Of a stretch of 64,000 bases of DNA, positions 27,369-37,021 are shown one piece after another. The first letter of the stretch is position 1. Every line of letters begins with the position of its first letter. The stretch spans positions 48,470 to 112,469 of the forward strand of contig NZ_LMTZ01000024.1 of the NCBI RefSeq assembly GCF_001456025.1. The letters run 5' to 3'. Source of the stretch: Mastigocoleus testarum BC008 (GTDB lineage: Bacteria > Cyanobacteriota > Cyanobacteriia > Cyanobacteriales > Nostocaceae). Below the pieces are notes generated by a model. The model did no database searches and was not told the DNA's origin. It worked only from the letters and a program-made list of their open reading frames with translations. The translations under genes and the position numbers were made by a program.

Positions 27369-30300
27369 CTATAGTCCTTCCTGCTTACGCAACTCCTCTA
27401 ACACTTTAAGCGTCAAAGGATCCCCCCCTTTGCGTAGGTAATTAATCCAACTTCGACGCTGCGATGTTTTCTCTGATTCATAATTGTTATTTACAAACAC
27501 CTCAAAATCCTCAATAGCACCTTGAGTATACCCAGTTAGCATTCTAGCAAGCCCACGACTATCTATAATATCCACATTTTCAGGTGCAAGGTCTACTGCT
27601 TTCTCACAAGCAAACAGCACCTCCTTGGCGTGATTATGTAAGCTACCACCCCAACAAAGTGAGTTCCAATCTTCTGCAGATATTTGCAAGTTATGATAAT
27701 ATTTCAATGCTTTGTTATAAGCTGCAACAGCTTCTTTGACGTTACCCTGGCCTACAAGTTCTTTCCCTTGAGTTACAAAAGATTTTGCTTTAAACTTGTC
27801 TATAAGTTTTTTAGCTACTAGTTTGGGATCGTCATCTAACTCCTGTGTTTCGTTATCAAGATCAATATTTGGATAAAATTTTTGTGCTTCTTTAAATTTG
27901 TCTACTGCACCTTTGAAATCATCTTTTTGTGCTAATTCTCTACCTTGTTGTACAAAATGTTCTGCTGTAAGTTTTCTAGCGACTAATTTGGGGTCATTAT
28001 CTGATTGTTCTCCGTTGGGGTCAAAGTTAACACTTGGATAGAGTTTTTGTGCTTCTTTAAATTTGTCTACTGCACCTTTGAAATCACCTTTTTGTGTTAA
28101 TTCTCTACCTTGTTGTACAAAATGTTCTGCTGTAAGTTTTCTAGCGACTAATTTGGGGTCATTATCTGATTGTTCTCCGTTGGGGTCAAAGTTAACACTT
28201 GGATAGAGTTTTTGTGCTTCTTTAAATTTGTCTACTGCACCTTTGAAATCACCTTTTTGTTGTGCTAATTCTCTACCTTTAGCAACTAAAGTAATTGCTT
28301 TTGCTTTTGAATGTGGATTAAAATCTAATTGCGGATTCCAAATTTTTGCTTGACGAAACTTCTTCAAAGCACCTTCAAAATTACCGTTTTGCGCCAAATC
28401 TTCACCTTGTCTTGACAAAGTCTCAGCGGCGGCATGAGCGATTATTTTTGGAGTTTGACAAACTTTAAGTTCTTCCAGTTTATCTGGATTGTTAATCAAA
28501 TAATCTTGAAGCTTTTTACAACCCTGCATTAGTAAATCATCAAAATCCCAATTCCACAACTTCACTGTTTTATCACTTGAAGTGGAAGCAATAGTTTTTC
28601 CATCTGGGCTAAATCCCACACTCAAAACCGTTTCTTGATGTCCAGTTAAGGTGTGAAGTGATTTACCATTTTCTATTGACCACAATTTTATTGTTTTATC
28701 ATCTGATGCGGAAGCAATAGTTTTTCCATCCGGGCTGAATCCCACGCTTGTGACATAGCTTTGATGTCCAGTAAAGGTGCGAAGTGATTTACCATTTTCA
28801 ACTGACCACAATTTTACAGTCCCATCTGATGAAGCAGAAGCAATTGTTTTTCCATCTGGGCTAAATCCCATGTTCAAAACCGAATACTGATGTCCAGTTA
28901 AGGTGTGAAGTGATTTACCATTTTCTATTGACCACAATTTTACAGTCCCATCTGATGAAGCAGAAGCAATTGTTTTTCCATCCGCGCTAAATTCCACCAA
29001 ATTAACTGAGAATTGATATCCAGTAAAGGTGTGAAGTAATTTACCATTTTCTGTTGACCACAATTTTACAGTCCCATCTGATGAAGCAGAAGCAATTGTT
29101 TTTCCATCTGGGCTAAATCTCATGCTCAAAACCGAGTTTTGATGTCCAGTAAGGGTGCGGAGTAATTCACCATTTTCTATTGACCACAATTTAACTGTTT
29201 TATCATCTGAAGTGGAAGCAATTGTTTTTCCATCTGGGCTAAATTCTACACTTAAGACAGAGTTTTGATGTCCAGTAAAGGTGCGGAGTAATTTACCATT
29301 TTCTATTGACCACAATTTAACTGTTTTATCATATGAAGTGGAAGCAATTGTTTTTCCATCTGGACTGAATCCCACACTCCAAACCCAGTCTTGATGTCCA
29401 GATAAGGTATGAAATAATTGACGACTATGTTCGATTGACCACAATTTCACTGTTTTATCCCATGAAGCGGAAGCAATAGTATTTCCATCTGGACTAAATT
29501 CTACATCGCTAACTGTTTTGTGATGCCCAGATACTGTATTTAGTAATTGACCATTATTTACAGACCACAATTTCACTTTTCCAGCAGAAGCAGAAGCTAT
29601 AACTGTGTTATCAGGGCTAAACTTTATACTCCAAACTGCGTCTTGATGTTCAGGTAAAGTACGAAGTAAAATACCAACATAATCATGAAATCTCCTTACC
29701 TTAGCATGTGGACCAAATTCCACCTTCCAAACTCTGTTGTCATTTTCGGATAATAGAGTATGGAGTAGTTGACCATTGTCCGCAGACCACAATTTCACTG
29801 TACTATTATTTGAAGCGGAAGCAATAGTTTTTCCATCCGGGCTAAATTTCACTCTCCAAACTGCGTCTTGATGTCCCAAGAGAGTGTAGATTAATTGACC
29901 ATCAAGTGACCACCATTTAATTGTCCTATCGGCTGAAGCGGAAGCAATAGTTTTTCCATCCGGGCTAAATTCTATATCGCTAACTGTCTTTTGATGCCCT
30001 TCTAAAGTACGGAGTAATTGACCATCAATTGACCACAACTTTACTATTTTATCTGAAGCAGAAGCAATTGTTTTCCCATCTGGGCTAAATTCCACGCTCC
30101 TAACAGTTTTTTGATGTCTTTCTAAAGTATGGAGTGATTTACCGCTTTCAACCGACCACAATCTTACTGTTTTATCTAGTGAAGCGGAAGCAATTATTTT
30201 CCCGTCCGGGCTAAATCTCACGTGATTAATATTGTTTTGGTGTCCCTCTAAAGTGTGGAGTAATTTACCGCTTTCAACCGACCATAATTTTACTGTTTTA

Positions 30301-33300
30301 TCTAGTGAAGCGGAAGCAATTGTTTTTCCATCTGGGCTAAATCTTACCCTCCACACCGATTTTTTATGTCCTTCTAAAGTGTGGAGTAATTTACCATTTT
30401 TGGACCACAATTTCACTGTTTTATCTGATGAAGCGGAAGCAATTATTTTTCCATCTGGGCTAAATTCCACGCTTTCAACCTGGGATTGATGCCCTTCTAA
30501 AGTGCGCTTTTCTTCAACCCAAGAATGATTAATTGACTGATGCATTGCTATTTTAACTTTCTGTTTGATATAGATAGGTATCCAATTTTTCCACCAGTAA
30601 TTATCTAATAATTGCTGCGCTTTAATTGCTTCAAATAATGCATCCCCATTATTTTGTAAATTCAAAAAGGTTTCTGAAGTTAAAACTGAATTATTAAGCT
30701 TTTCTTCTGTTGTGCTTATCTCTGCTTTGATCCAATTGAATCCAGCAAATCCGGTAGCTAAGGAAGCTGCTAACAAACTACCACCAAGCCAACGAATTGC
30801 ACGTTTTTGCAACCGTATTTTTTCCTGTCGTTGACGTTCTCTTTGTACTTTTTCCCGATTCCTTGCATCCAAACTCTCTTGAATAAATTCACTTTGAGAA
30901 TTGCTCAAATACTCCCGATATTTCTCATCAAAATAGCAACCCTCTGCTTCACCTAAATTTCCACCACTTAACAAGTATTCCGAATCGCGCTGTTTATCTT
31001 CCCATTTAACTACTGTAAACTGTAACCGTTCCTGCCAAACCCGGAACTGACGATTACTTTTGATCCATTCCCGGAGCATTCCCCATTCTCGAATCAGCGC
31101 TTCATGGATAATCTCTACCGTTTTTTCTTGAATGCTTTGATCCCAACCAGTTATCAGCAAACGTTTATTTACAAAAAATTCCACCAAATCCCAATTATCT
31201 TTCCCTACTTCACTATGAGTAGCTTTACGTTTGGTATCTTCCGTCCCTTCCCCAGGACTAACCAACTGAATAAATATCTGCTCAGCTTTTTCTTTGTCCT
31301 CAGTAGATGAGGAATTTAATATTGAATCTGCATATTTAGCTAAAGCTTTTTCTAAACCACCAATTTGTTCATAAGCTTGATGGGTGAGATACCATTTGTC
31401 ATGTCTATCCCAAAGCTGGGATAAGGTAAATTCCAATAAAGGTAAACGTCCTGGTCTATCGCCAAGATCGTCAATGATTTTACTAGTTAAACCCTTCTCA
31501 AATTCAACCTTCATCTTAGCCGCTGGTTGTTCGATCGCTGCGGTTAATTCAACACGGTTCATCTGTGTGACTAATATTGGGGGGTATTTCCGCAAAGTCT
31601 CACCCATTGGTTTATATTCAACAAAGGCTTTCCCCATAAAATCAGCCCTGAGGGTGAACACCAGGGTGAAACATGGGGTAAATCTGACCGCGTAAAGCAA
31701 TGCATCTAAGAAAGCTTGACGTTGTTCTTCCGAGGTTAAAGTATAAAGTTCTTCAAATTGGTCTGCGATTAATACAAAATGTTGGTAGGATTTCTGTCCG
31801 TTAAATGTCCCCACAACAGAATTATCCTTTACCCCATAATCCCCTGTAGAGACGTTGCATGCAACGTCTCTACACATTTGTGGTACGTTTTTAGAGGATT
31901 GTGGGGAAATTTGACCATAAGCAACAATATTTTCGATTAATCGATGCAAAGCCTTTTCATCATGAAGCAAGTTTATTTGTGTTGGACTTGCGCACTTGTT
32001 ACTAATTTCTAATGGATTGGGATTGCTTCCTTGGGTCGCAATTACAGTAGACCTGGACCTGATATGGGAACTCAAAGCAACGGTCAAAGCATCAAAAGGA
32101 TTATTCCCCGGACGGAAGGATACTATCTCTACCTTACCAGTCGTCCTTAAATGAGGAACTAAACCTGCAAACACCAAGGACGACTTCCCACTTCCAGAAG
32201 CACCAATCACCCCAACCAAAGGTTGAGTATCTACCGCTTGAACTAAATCGGCGATCGCATTATCTCGACCAAAAAAGTATTTTGCATCTTCCTCTGTAAA
32301 TGCGGATAATCCCTTGTAAGGACAATTGGGAAGTTTACCTGTTAACCCTCCTAAATCTTCCCAAGTCGGAGGTGGATTGCTGGTATTTTTACAAATGATT
32401 GGTAACCAGTTTAATCCAGGTATTTGCTTTTTCCTTTCCTCCGAGGAGCTTAGTTCAAAAAGCTTAAGTCTTGCATCTCGCACCGAGGTAAACAAAGATT
32501 TTCCTTCAGCATAGGAACTGAGAAAATACTCAATAAACCGAATTGCGGTTTTATCCGGTACTGGTTCGCGCCAAACTATGATGTAAGGTAAATGCAAATC
32601 TGCTAACTGTTTCGCCAAACCCAAGCCATCACAGGAATTAAATATCGCTAACTTTAAACCCTTTTTTACAGCTTCCCCTAAAGTATTTCTGATTTCCTGT
32701 AATTTTAAACTTTCTTCTGAATTAATTTGCAGCGAACCAACAGCTCCATCATTATAGGTTTCGCTATGACCGCTATAAAATAAAATATCGCAAGGTTCAT
32801 CCCATAACTTTCTAAAATCTTGGCGTTGTGGTTGCTCCAGATTAATTAATTCTGCTCCGCGTTTCTTCAGTTTAGCGATTAATTCCTTATCGTCAGCAAC
32901 ACTTATATTCTTACTATCGCCAAAGATACTTGTAATTCTAACCCTTCTAAATATCCCATCATCTTTAACCTCTGGCGCACGGGAATTCGATTCACTCAAA
33001 CACAAAACAACTTCAAATTCAACTTTTAAATCAGAACGTTCTTGAAAATAATCCCATTCCCGCCAAGGTAAACGATGTAAAATGTCTTTCGTTTGCTGCG
33101 ATGTAATATTTTGAGTATGAATCTCCAACAAAACTTGAGAATTTGCTTCTAACAGCAGTTGTCTTTCTAACTGTGACCTGATTTTTTCTAACCATTGGTT
33201 AACTTCAGTACATAAATCCAATGCATAACTATCGCACTCTTGCTTAGACTGCTCAAATGATAAATTAGTTGGTATTTTCGTGAAACCTCTGATAACATCA

Positions 33301-33551
33301 TTGTCATTCTCTGGATAAAAACTTGTCGCCAAAGATTTGGAGGGTAAAAGTTTGATCCCACGAGCTTCAAATAACTTAATGTATTTATTTCGCCAATTTT
33401 TATACAAACTAGGAATTAGTGGTGCAGAGGGTAACTGGACTTCTATATCTTTAGAGTACTGACCTGAAGCAATGCTTGCCCTAATAACGATCTCAGAGAA
33501 TCCGTTACTAAAGTCACCATCACCAAACTTCAAACTTAGCAGTACCTGCAT
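27369..33551 (-). CDS. CHAT-STAND ATPase-WD40-TPR giant protein
   Basis: 2060 residues. (1) N-terminal part ending in a CHAT (caspase-like) domain with dyad His262 (FYSGHSE) and Cys307 (FNSCDG). (2) An nSTAND-type NTPase introduced by NCPYKGLSAFTEEDAKYFFG, with Walker A Lys456 (GASGSGKSS) and Walker B near 590 (VLIADQFEELY). (3) A single hydrophobic helix near 910-932. (4) Sixteen WD40 units (about 1017-1680), the seventh degenerate. (5) TPR-like repeats with a near-perfect 165-bp (55-residue) duplication, to the C-terminus. Such proteins are thought to act as signal-sensing switches in conflict or programmed-death systems. A 28-bp palindrome sits inside the ATPase coding region (31846-31873). 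Standalone gene. Confidence 0.92.
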   Translation of the reverse strand: MQVLLSLKFGDGDFSNGFSEIVIRASIASGQYSKDIEVQLPSAPLIPSLYKNWRNKYIKLFEARGIKLLPSKSLATSFYPENDNDVIRGFTKIPTNLSFEQSKQECDSYALDLCTEVNQWLEKIRSQLERQLLLEANSQVLLEIHTQNITSQQTKDILHRLPWREWDYFQERSDLKVEFEVVLCLSESNSRAPEVKDDGIFRRVRITSIFGDSKNISVADDKELIAKLKKRGAELINLEQPQRQDFRKLWDEPCDILFYSGHSETYNDGAVGSLQINSEESLKLQEIRNTLGEAVKKGLKLAIFNSCDGLGLAKQLADLHLPYIIVWREPVPDKTAIRFIEYFLSSYAEGKSLFTSVRDARLKLFELSSSEERKKQIPGLNWLPIICKNTSNPPPTWEDLGGLTGKLPNCPYKGLSAFTEEDAKYFFGRDNAIADLVQAVDTQPLVGVIGASGSGKSSLVFAGLVPHLRTTGKVEIVSFRPGNNPFDALTVALSSHIRSRSTVIATQGSNPNPLEISNKCASPTQINLLHDEKALHRLIENIVAYGQISPQSSKNVPQMCRDVACNVSTGDYGVKDNSVVGTFNGQKSYQHFVLIADQFEELYTLTSEEQRQAFLDALLYAVRFTPCFTLVFTLRADFMGKAFVEYKPMGETLRKYPPILVTQMNRVELTAAIEQPAAKMKVEFEKGLTSKIIDDLGDRPGRLPLLEFTLSQLWDRHDKWYLTHQAYEQIGGLEKALAKYADSILNSSSTEDKEKAEQIFIQLVSPGEGTEDTKRKATHSEVGKDNWDLVEFFVNKRLLITGWDQSIQEKTVEIIHEALIREWGMLREWIKSNRQFRVWQERLQFTVVKWEDKQRDSEYLLSGGNLGEAEGCYFDEKYREYLSNSQSEFIQESLDARNREKVQRERQRQEKIRLQKRAIRWLGGSLLAASLATGFAGFNWIKAEISTTEEKLNNSVLTSETFLNLQNNGDALFEAIKAQQLLDNYWWKNWIPIYIKQKVKIAMHQSINHSWVEEKRTLEGHQSQVESVEFSPDGKIIASASSDKTVKLWSKNGKLLHTLEGHKKSVWRVRFSPDGKTIASASLDKTVKLWSVESGKLLHTLEGHQNNINHVRFSPDGKIIASASLDKTVRLWSVESGKSLHTLERHQKTVRSVEFSPDGKTIASASDKIVKLWSIDGQLLRTLEGHQKTVSDIEFSPDGKTIASASADRTIKWWSLDGQLIYTLLGHQDAVWRVKFSPDGKTIASASNNSTVKLWSADNGQLLHTLLSENDNRVWKVEFGPHAKVRRFHDYVGILLRTLPEHQDAVWSIKFSPDNTVIASASAGKVKLWSVNNGQLLNTVSGHHKTVSDVEFSPDGNTIASASWDKTVKLWSIEHSRQLFHTLSGHQDWVWSVGFSPDGKTIASTSYDKTVKLWSIENGKLLRTFTGHQNSVLSVEFSPDGKTIASTSDDKTVKLWSIENGELLRTLTGHQNSVLSMRFSPDGKTIASASSDGTVKLWSTENGKLLHTFTGYQFSVNLVEFSADGKTIASASSDGTVKLWSIENGKSLHTLTGHQYSVLNMGFSPDGKTIASASSDGTVKLWSVENGKSLRTFTGHQSYVTSVGFSPDGKTIASASDDKTIKLWSIENGKSLHTLTGHQETVLSVGFSPDGKTIASTSSDKTVKLWNWDFDDLLMQGCKKLQDYLINNPDKLEELKVCQTPKIIAHAAAETLSRQGEDLAQNGNFEGALKKFRQAKIWNPQLDFNPHSKAKAITLVAKGRELAQQKGDFKGAVDKFKEAQKLYPSVNFDPNGEQSDNDPKLVARKLTAEHFVQQGRELTQKGDFKGAVDKFKEAQKLYPSVNFDPNGEQSDNDPKLVARKLTAEHFVQQGRELAQKDDFKGAVDKFKEAQKFYPNIDLDNETQELDDDPKLVAKKLIDKFKAKSFVTQGKELVGQGNVKEAVAAYNKALKYYHNLQISAEDWNSLCWGGSLHNHAKEVLFACEKAVDLAPENVDIIDSRGLARMLTGYTQGAIEDFEVFVNNNYESEKTSQRRSWINYLRKGGDPLTLKVLEELRKQEGL
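28031..28360. repeat. 165-bp tandem repeat in the TPR tail
   Basis: Two almost identical 165-bp units (the block beginning CACTTGGATAGAG recurs at 28031 and 28196), with a more diverged third upstream (27870-28030). They code for 55-residue TPR-like units ending in FKEAQKLYPSVNFDPN. High nucleotide identity points to recent duplication or gene conversion. Edges approximate. Confidence 0.8.
31846..31873. repeat. Perfect palindrome inserted in a coding sequence
   Basis: A perfect 28-bp palindrome (left arm GTAGAGACGTTGCA) lies within the STAND ATPase domain of the 27369-33551 gene, coding roughly MCRDVACNVST on the minus strand. It keeps the reading frame. The same family occurs in spacers, so this looks like an insertion tolerated as a protein loop between Walker A and Walker B. 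Confidence 0.85.
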
Positions 33552-34091
33552 GCCTCAGTTCCTAATTTTACATCTCATACCACAAAGACCATTGGAAAAC
33601 TAGACCTTGGAAACATTATTTTCCAAAGTTGGGCATCACTCATACTACCATTATGGAAAAATATTCATGCAATCCTTGCTAGTGAGGACATCAATCATGA
33701 GGATTTGTAGAGGATAACCAGAAGAACCTGCGGTATTGGCAAAACCTTTGGTGATTTCTACATTTTTTTGAGTAAACTAGCCCTTCAAAATTAGTGGGAA
33801 AAAGAACTAGGTAAACTAGCTCTTCTTTCAGAATTTGTGGACAATTATATTTGTCACCATTCTATCAAAAATTACAATAAATATAAAGATATTAGCTGTA
33901 TCGACACGCTAAAAAAATCAGAGTAAATCTTGAAAATTAATGTCAAGGAAGTTTTAATACTTATTTATTTTTAGAAATAATCGGATAATTAGGACTACAC
34001 CTACCCGAATAAACACTCTAGGGTAAACTACGTCAACGTACATCAAATCACTCTGCTAGATTAGCTAAAATAATTGATGTTGTCAAACATT
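33552..34091. other. Intergenic region upstream of the CHAT-STAND gene
   Basis: 540 bases, AT-rich, without a supported gene. It carries the 5' region of the minus-strand giant gene. The minus strand at about 33670-33760 has a ~30-codon open stretch with no start or recognisable family, possibly a gene remnant. Confidence 0.4.
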
Positions 34092-34262
34092 TTATTTTTT
34101 AGATTCTCTTTCAAGCCTTTTGATTTGCATTCGAATAACATCAGACATTGATATTCCGTCTACTTCCGCCATTTTTCTTAAAAAGTTGTACTCTTGATCG
34201 TTAACTCTTATTTTCAGCATCTTATTTCTTGAAATTGAATTTGTAGAATTATTTTTTTTCAT
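34092..34262 (-). CDS. Small ribbon-helix-helix protein, 56 aa
   Basis: A short gene read from ATG at 34262 to TAA at 34092. After a Ser/Asn-rich tail comes RNKMLKIRVNDQEYNFLRKM (about 12-31), then AEVDGISMSDVIRMQIKRLE. The basic beta-strand followed by two helices is the CopG/Arc-type ribbon-helix-helix DNA-binding fold, in which Lys/Arg of the strand contact DNA. It could be an orphan antitoxin or a plasmid/element-type repressor. No toxin gene adjoins it, so its target is unknown. Confidence 0.7.
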   Translation of the reverse strand: MKKNNSTNSISRNKMLKIRVNDQEYNFLRKMAEVDGISMSDVIRMQIKRLERESKK

Positions 34263-34576
34263 AGGTCAATTGATGTTGTTAGGGTTCACGGTAAATCTTT
34301 TCACTACACGCGTACTACATTTGTGGTGTAGAGAAGTGCAAATCAAATAGGGTTGCTGTCTGAATTTTCGCTAGGGGTTCTCCCTCAAACCACGAAGCAA
34401 TTTTTCTTTCCCACAAACTTATTGTTAACGGTTTTGAATCCTTGAAAAAAATAAGGGGTTAGCGGAATTCTAAAGAGTATTGACAATTCAAATATAGCCC
34501 GTTACCATTATTTTTTGTGGTCCTTTGTGGTCTTTTGTGGCCACAAGGTTATATTTATAGGGTGTGGGTATTCATT
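34263..34576. other. Intergenic region
   Basis: 314 bases, no gene seen. It includes the short imperfect repeat TTTGTGGTCCTTTGTGGTC near 34516-34540, just before the weak 60-codon frame on the plus strand. Confidence 0.4.
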
Positions 34577-34762
34577 ATGCGTAATTTGACGATAAATTTA
34601 ATTTCCTCTCAGTTGGCTTTTCTTGCTTTTACAGTTCCTCCTGGAGACTTTGTATCATCGGATAAACCAGGAAATCAGGTTATAACCACTCTAGTACCAG
34701 TCGAAACGAGATGCGACGCGATAAAAAATGTGATTGAAAATCGAAAATGTAGCTATAAGTGA
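34577..34762 (+). CDS. Hypothetical small protein, about 61 aa
   Basis: A short frame starting at MRNLTINLISSQLAFLAF, with a hydrophobic N-terminus that could be a signal or anchor and a polar Cys-containing C-terminus (ETRCDAIKNVIENRKC). No recognisable family and no strong ribosome site. It faces the DUF1822 gene convergently. It may be a real small exported protein or chance; low confidence. Confidence 0.3.
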   Translation: MRNLTINLISSQLAFLAFTVPPGDFVSSDKPGNQVITTLVPVETRCDAIKNVIENRKCSYK

Positions 34763-34828
34763 ACTGAGTTGTGTTTAGGTGGATTACAGTAAAATTGAGC
34801 CTAGCTGATATTAGATTTTTGAGCTTGG

Positions 34829-35944
34829 TTACAAGACAAATTCTTCTGTAAGTACGGCATCTTGATAGATTGCTTCCACTTTGAACTGTTTACCAGGAGA
34901 TTCACAAAATCCTAGCTGAATAATGCAATCTGATTCTGTAGCGATCGCTTCTTCGCTTTCTACTTCATTTGTATTATGATTCAGCGTTACTTTTAATTTC
35001 AAACCCTGTGGTAAACAATACTCATTTTCCGGACGAATCTGTACAATTACACCTTTTTCTTCATTCTCTTCGGGTTTCATCTTTACCACCAAGGCAAATT
35101 TTTTATTATTTAGTAAAGATCCAAAATCAAACAATTTACCTTTCTGAATTGGATATTCAGGATAATTTTTATTTCTCAAGTAAACCGGATCGGGCATTTG
35201 CAGTGTTAAAATTTCTTCAAGAGATTCCCAACCTTCCTCGAATATTCCATTTCCCCATTGGCCAAGGTTCACTAAAGATTGAGCTATAGCGTGGGAAGCT
35301 TTATGAATATTTGCGATCACTACTGGAGCGATTGTATCGTCTTTGGGTAAATTAATAGCCTCAGGTTTCAATAAACGGCAACAAATTAGAAGATTATTGA
35401 TTTCAGGGTCGAAACGAGAGAATGGGATTTTAATACTCTTATTATCTTGAGTGGTACTAGTTATATTAACGGACTCTTGATATTTCAATATTTCATCGCG
35501 ATACATAAAACCATGAATTATCAATTGTTTTTCCGCTTCCATAATTTCGAGCAATACATACAAATGACCTGCTAGTTTTGGGGAATTGATAATTTTTTCC
35601 GGTACAGTTATCCAATCATCCACTAAATTGTCGGTTGTAATTAAACAAAGCTTAAAATTGCTAAGTTGTGTATTACAGACGGTATCCGTTAAGTTTTGAT
35701 GTTGAAGTTGAAAGATAGAAACATCATTGATATCAAATTGAATATCTGGTATTAGTTCCTGTAAGTATTCTTCAAAAGCAAATAAAGCGATCGCACTCAA
35801 GTAGGTTTTCCACTGATTTCTTTCACCAGTTACTTTCTCACTGATTTTTCTAGCTTTATCGAAGTATTTTGATTGTAAAGGAATAATTAGTGGTTCCAAG
35901 TTTAGACCTAGATATTTTGGGTTGTTTAATAGTGAGTACAACAT
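34829..35944 (-). CDS. DUF1822 family protein, copy A
   Basis: A 371-residue member of a cyanobacteria-restricted family of unknown function (DUF1822). Recognisable segments are the N-terminal QWKTYLSAIALFAFEEYL, the middle DDWITVPEKIINSPKLAGH, the VNLGQWGNGIFEEGWESLEE region and a C-terminal beta-rich half with VVKMKPEENEEKGVIVQIRP. It is nearly the same protein as the plus-strand gene at 39621-40757 (roughly three quarters identical by eye), so the two form an inverted duplication. Unlike that copy it lacks the upstream partner gene. Function unknown. Confidence 0.8.
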   Translation of the reverse strand: MLYSLLNNPKYLGLNLEPLIIPLQSKYFDKARKISEKVTGERNQWKTYLSAIALFAFEEYLQELIPDIQFDINDVSIFQLQHQNLTDTVCNTQLSNFKLCLITTDNLVDDWITVPEKIINSPKLAGHLYVLLEIMEAEKQLIIHGFMYRDEILKYQESVNITSTTQDNKSIKIPFSRFDPEINNLLICCRLLKPEAINLPKDDTIAPVVIANIHKASHAIAQSLVNLGQWGNGIFEEGWESLEEILTLQMPDPVYLRNKNYPEYPIQKGKLFDFGSLLNNKKFALVVKMKPEENEEKGVIVQIRPENEYCLPQGLKLKVTLNHNTNEVESEEAIATESDCIIQLGFCESPGKQFKVEAIYQDAVLTEEFVL

Positions 35945-36772
35945 ATTTGTAGACAGAAAACGAATTCTTCAGGAGAATTAAAGGTGAGATTGTGTTTCCC
36001 CAAGGAAGTGAGCGTTTATTGTAGTTGTTGTTTGTTTGGATTCGTAGATTTTCTTATTTGATGGGATTAGCATCTATCCCGACGAATAAACTCGATTTGG
36101 TACCGCACGGTTTTATAGGACTGAAGAAGTTTTACTCCTATATATAGGATTGAATAAATTTTACTGATCGATTTAGGGCAGTGTGATATGTTCGCAGAGC
36201 TAGACAAATTGAGTGTCCAGAGATTGCTGAGAAAGTAAAGCATTGTAAATCGAGAAACCACATACCTTGCAACATAATAGTTTCGTCTCTTAGCTTATAA
36301 TTTACCCGGCAATATAACCGACTAAAGTGCAAGGTTTTTGATACTACTGTTATTTCCTCGTATTTACTTTGCAAAAATCCTTGAAAGCTTTACCTGTAAT
36401 GTCTTCCAATGTTATTTAGCAAAGATATCTCTACAACATAGTGTAGTAATTTGGTTAGGCACAGTACAAAATCTGTATTTAAGACAAAATCTTTACAAAT
36501 AATAACAGAACAAAATTTTATTGGAAGGTAAACAGTAAAAAATAATGAACCTATATAGTAAGTGTAATATCAAGTTCCCTAAAGTAATTGCGATTGCTCT
36601 AGCGTAAACGTGACAGATTATGTATTAGTCGCGCATAGCAAAGTTGAGCGCCATCAGGTGTGGAATCTCTGTTTACCCTATTCCGAATTCCATATATGAA
36701 CGCTTCAACTTTTATCTCAGAGCGGCGATTGCTGGAAATCCCTTAAAAGCAATTAAGCAAAAAGGATTAGCT
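35945..36772. other. Intergenic region
   Basis: About 830 bases without a convincing gene. Two overlapping minus-strand frames (about 36067-36374) lack ribosome sites and family features. It includes the promoter side of both flanking genes. Confidence 0.4.
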
Positions 36773-37021
36773 ATGAGTTCAAACTATTGTAATTATGAAT
36801 GTGACCAAAGTAATTGTCCGTTTAAAACAGATCCTTTAGACCGCTACCGGGAAGTTTGCGTGAAGTGCGGTAAAGAATATTCTTTTCGCAGGGGTCGAGC
36901 CCCTGTTTTTCTAATCATATGCCTAATTTCTGCTATATTAATACTAATGGACACTTCCAAACCACAAACAGACAATCAACCCAAAACTCAACCCTTTCCA
37001 GAGTTACGCTCGGATTATTAA
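36773..37021 (+). CDS. Small Cys-rich membrane protein, 82 aa
   Basis: I start at the ATG at 36773 because AAGGA lies 6-7 bp upstream; the frame stays open 43 codons further without similarity. The N-terminus has a compact cysteine pattern (CNYECDQSNCPFK, then CVKCGKEYSF) that could bind zinc. It is followed by a membrane helix (APVFLIICLISAILILM) and a Pro/Gln-rich tail. Function unknown; possibly part of the neighbouring DUF1822 group by location only. Confidence 0.6.
   Translation: MSSNYCNYECDQSNCPFKTDPLDRYREVCVKCGKEYSFRRGRAPVFLIICLISAILILMDTSKPQTDNQPKTQPFPELRSDY

Noticed and set aside
33670..33760. Short open stretch on the minus strand upstream of the CHAT/STAND gene
   Set aside because: No start codon, interrupted by stops, family not recognised; too weak to call a pseudogene.
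36067..36374. Two overlapping minus-strand frames
   Set aside because: No ribosome site, no family-like sequence, and they overlap each other in different frames.
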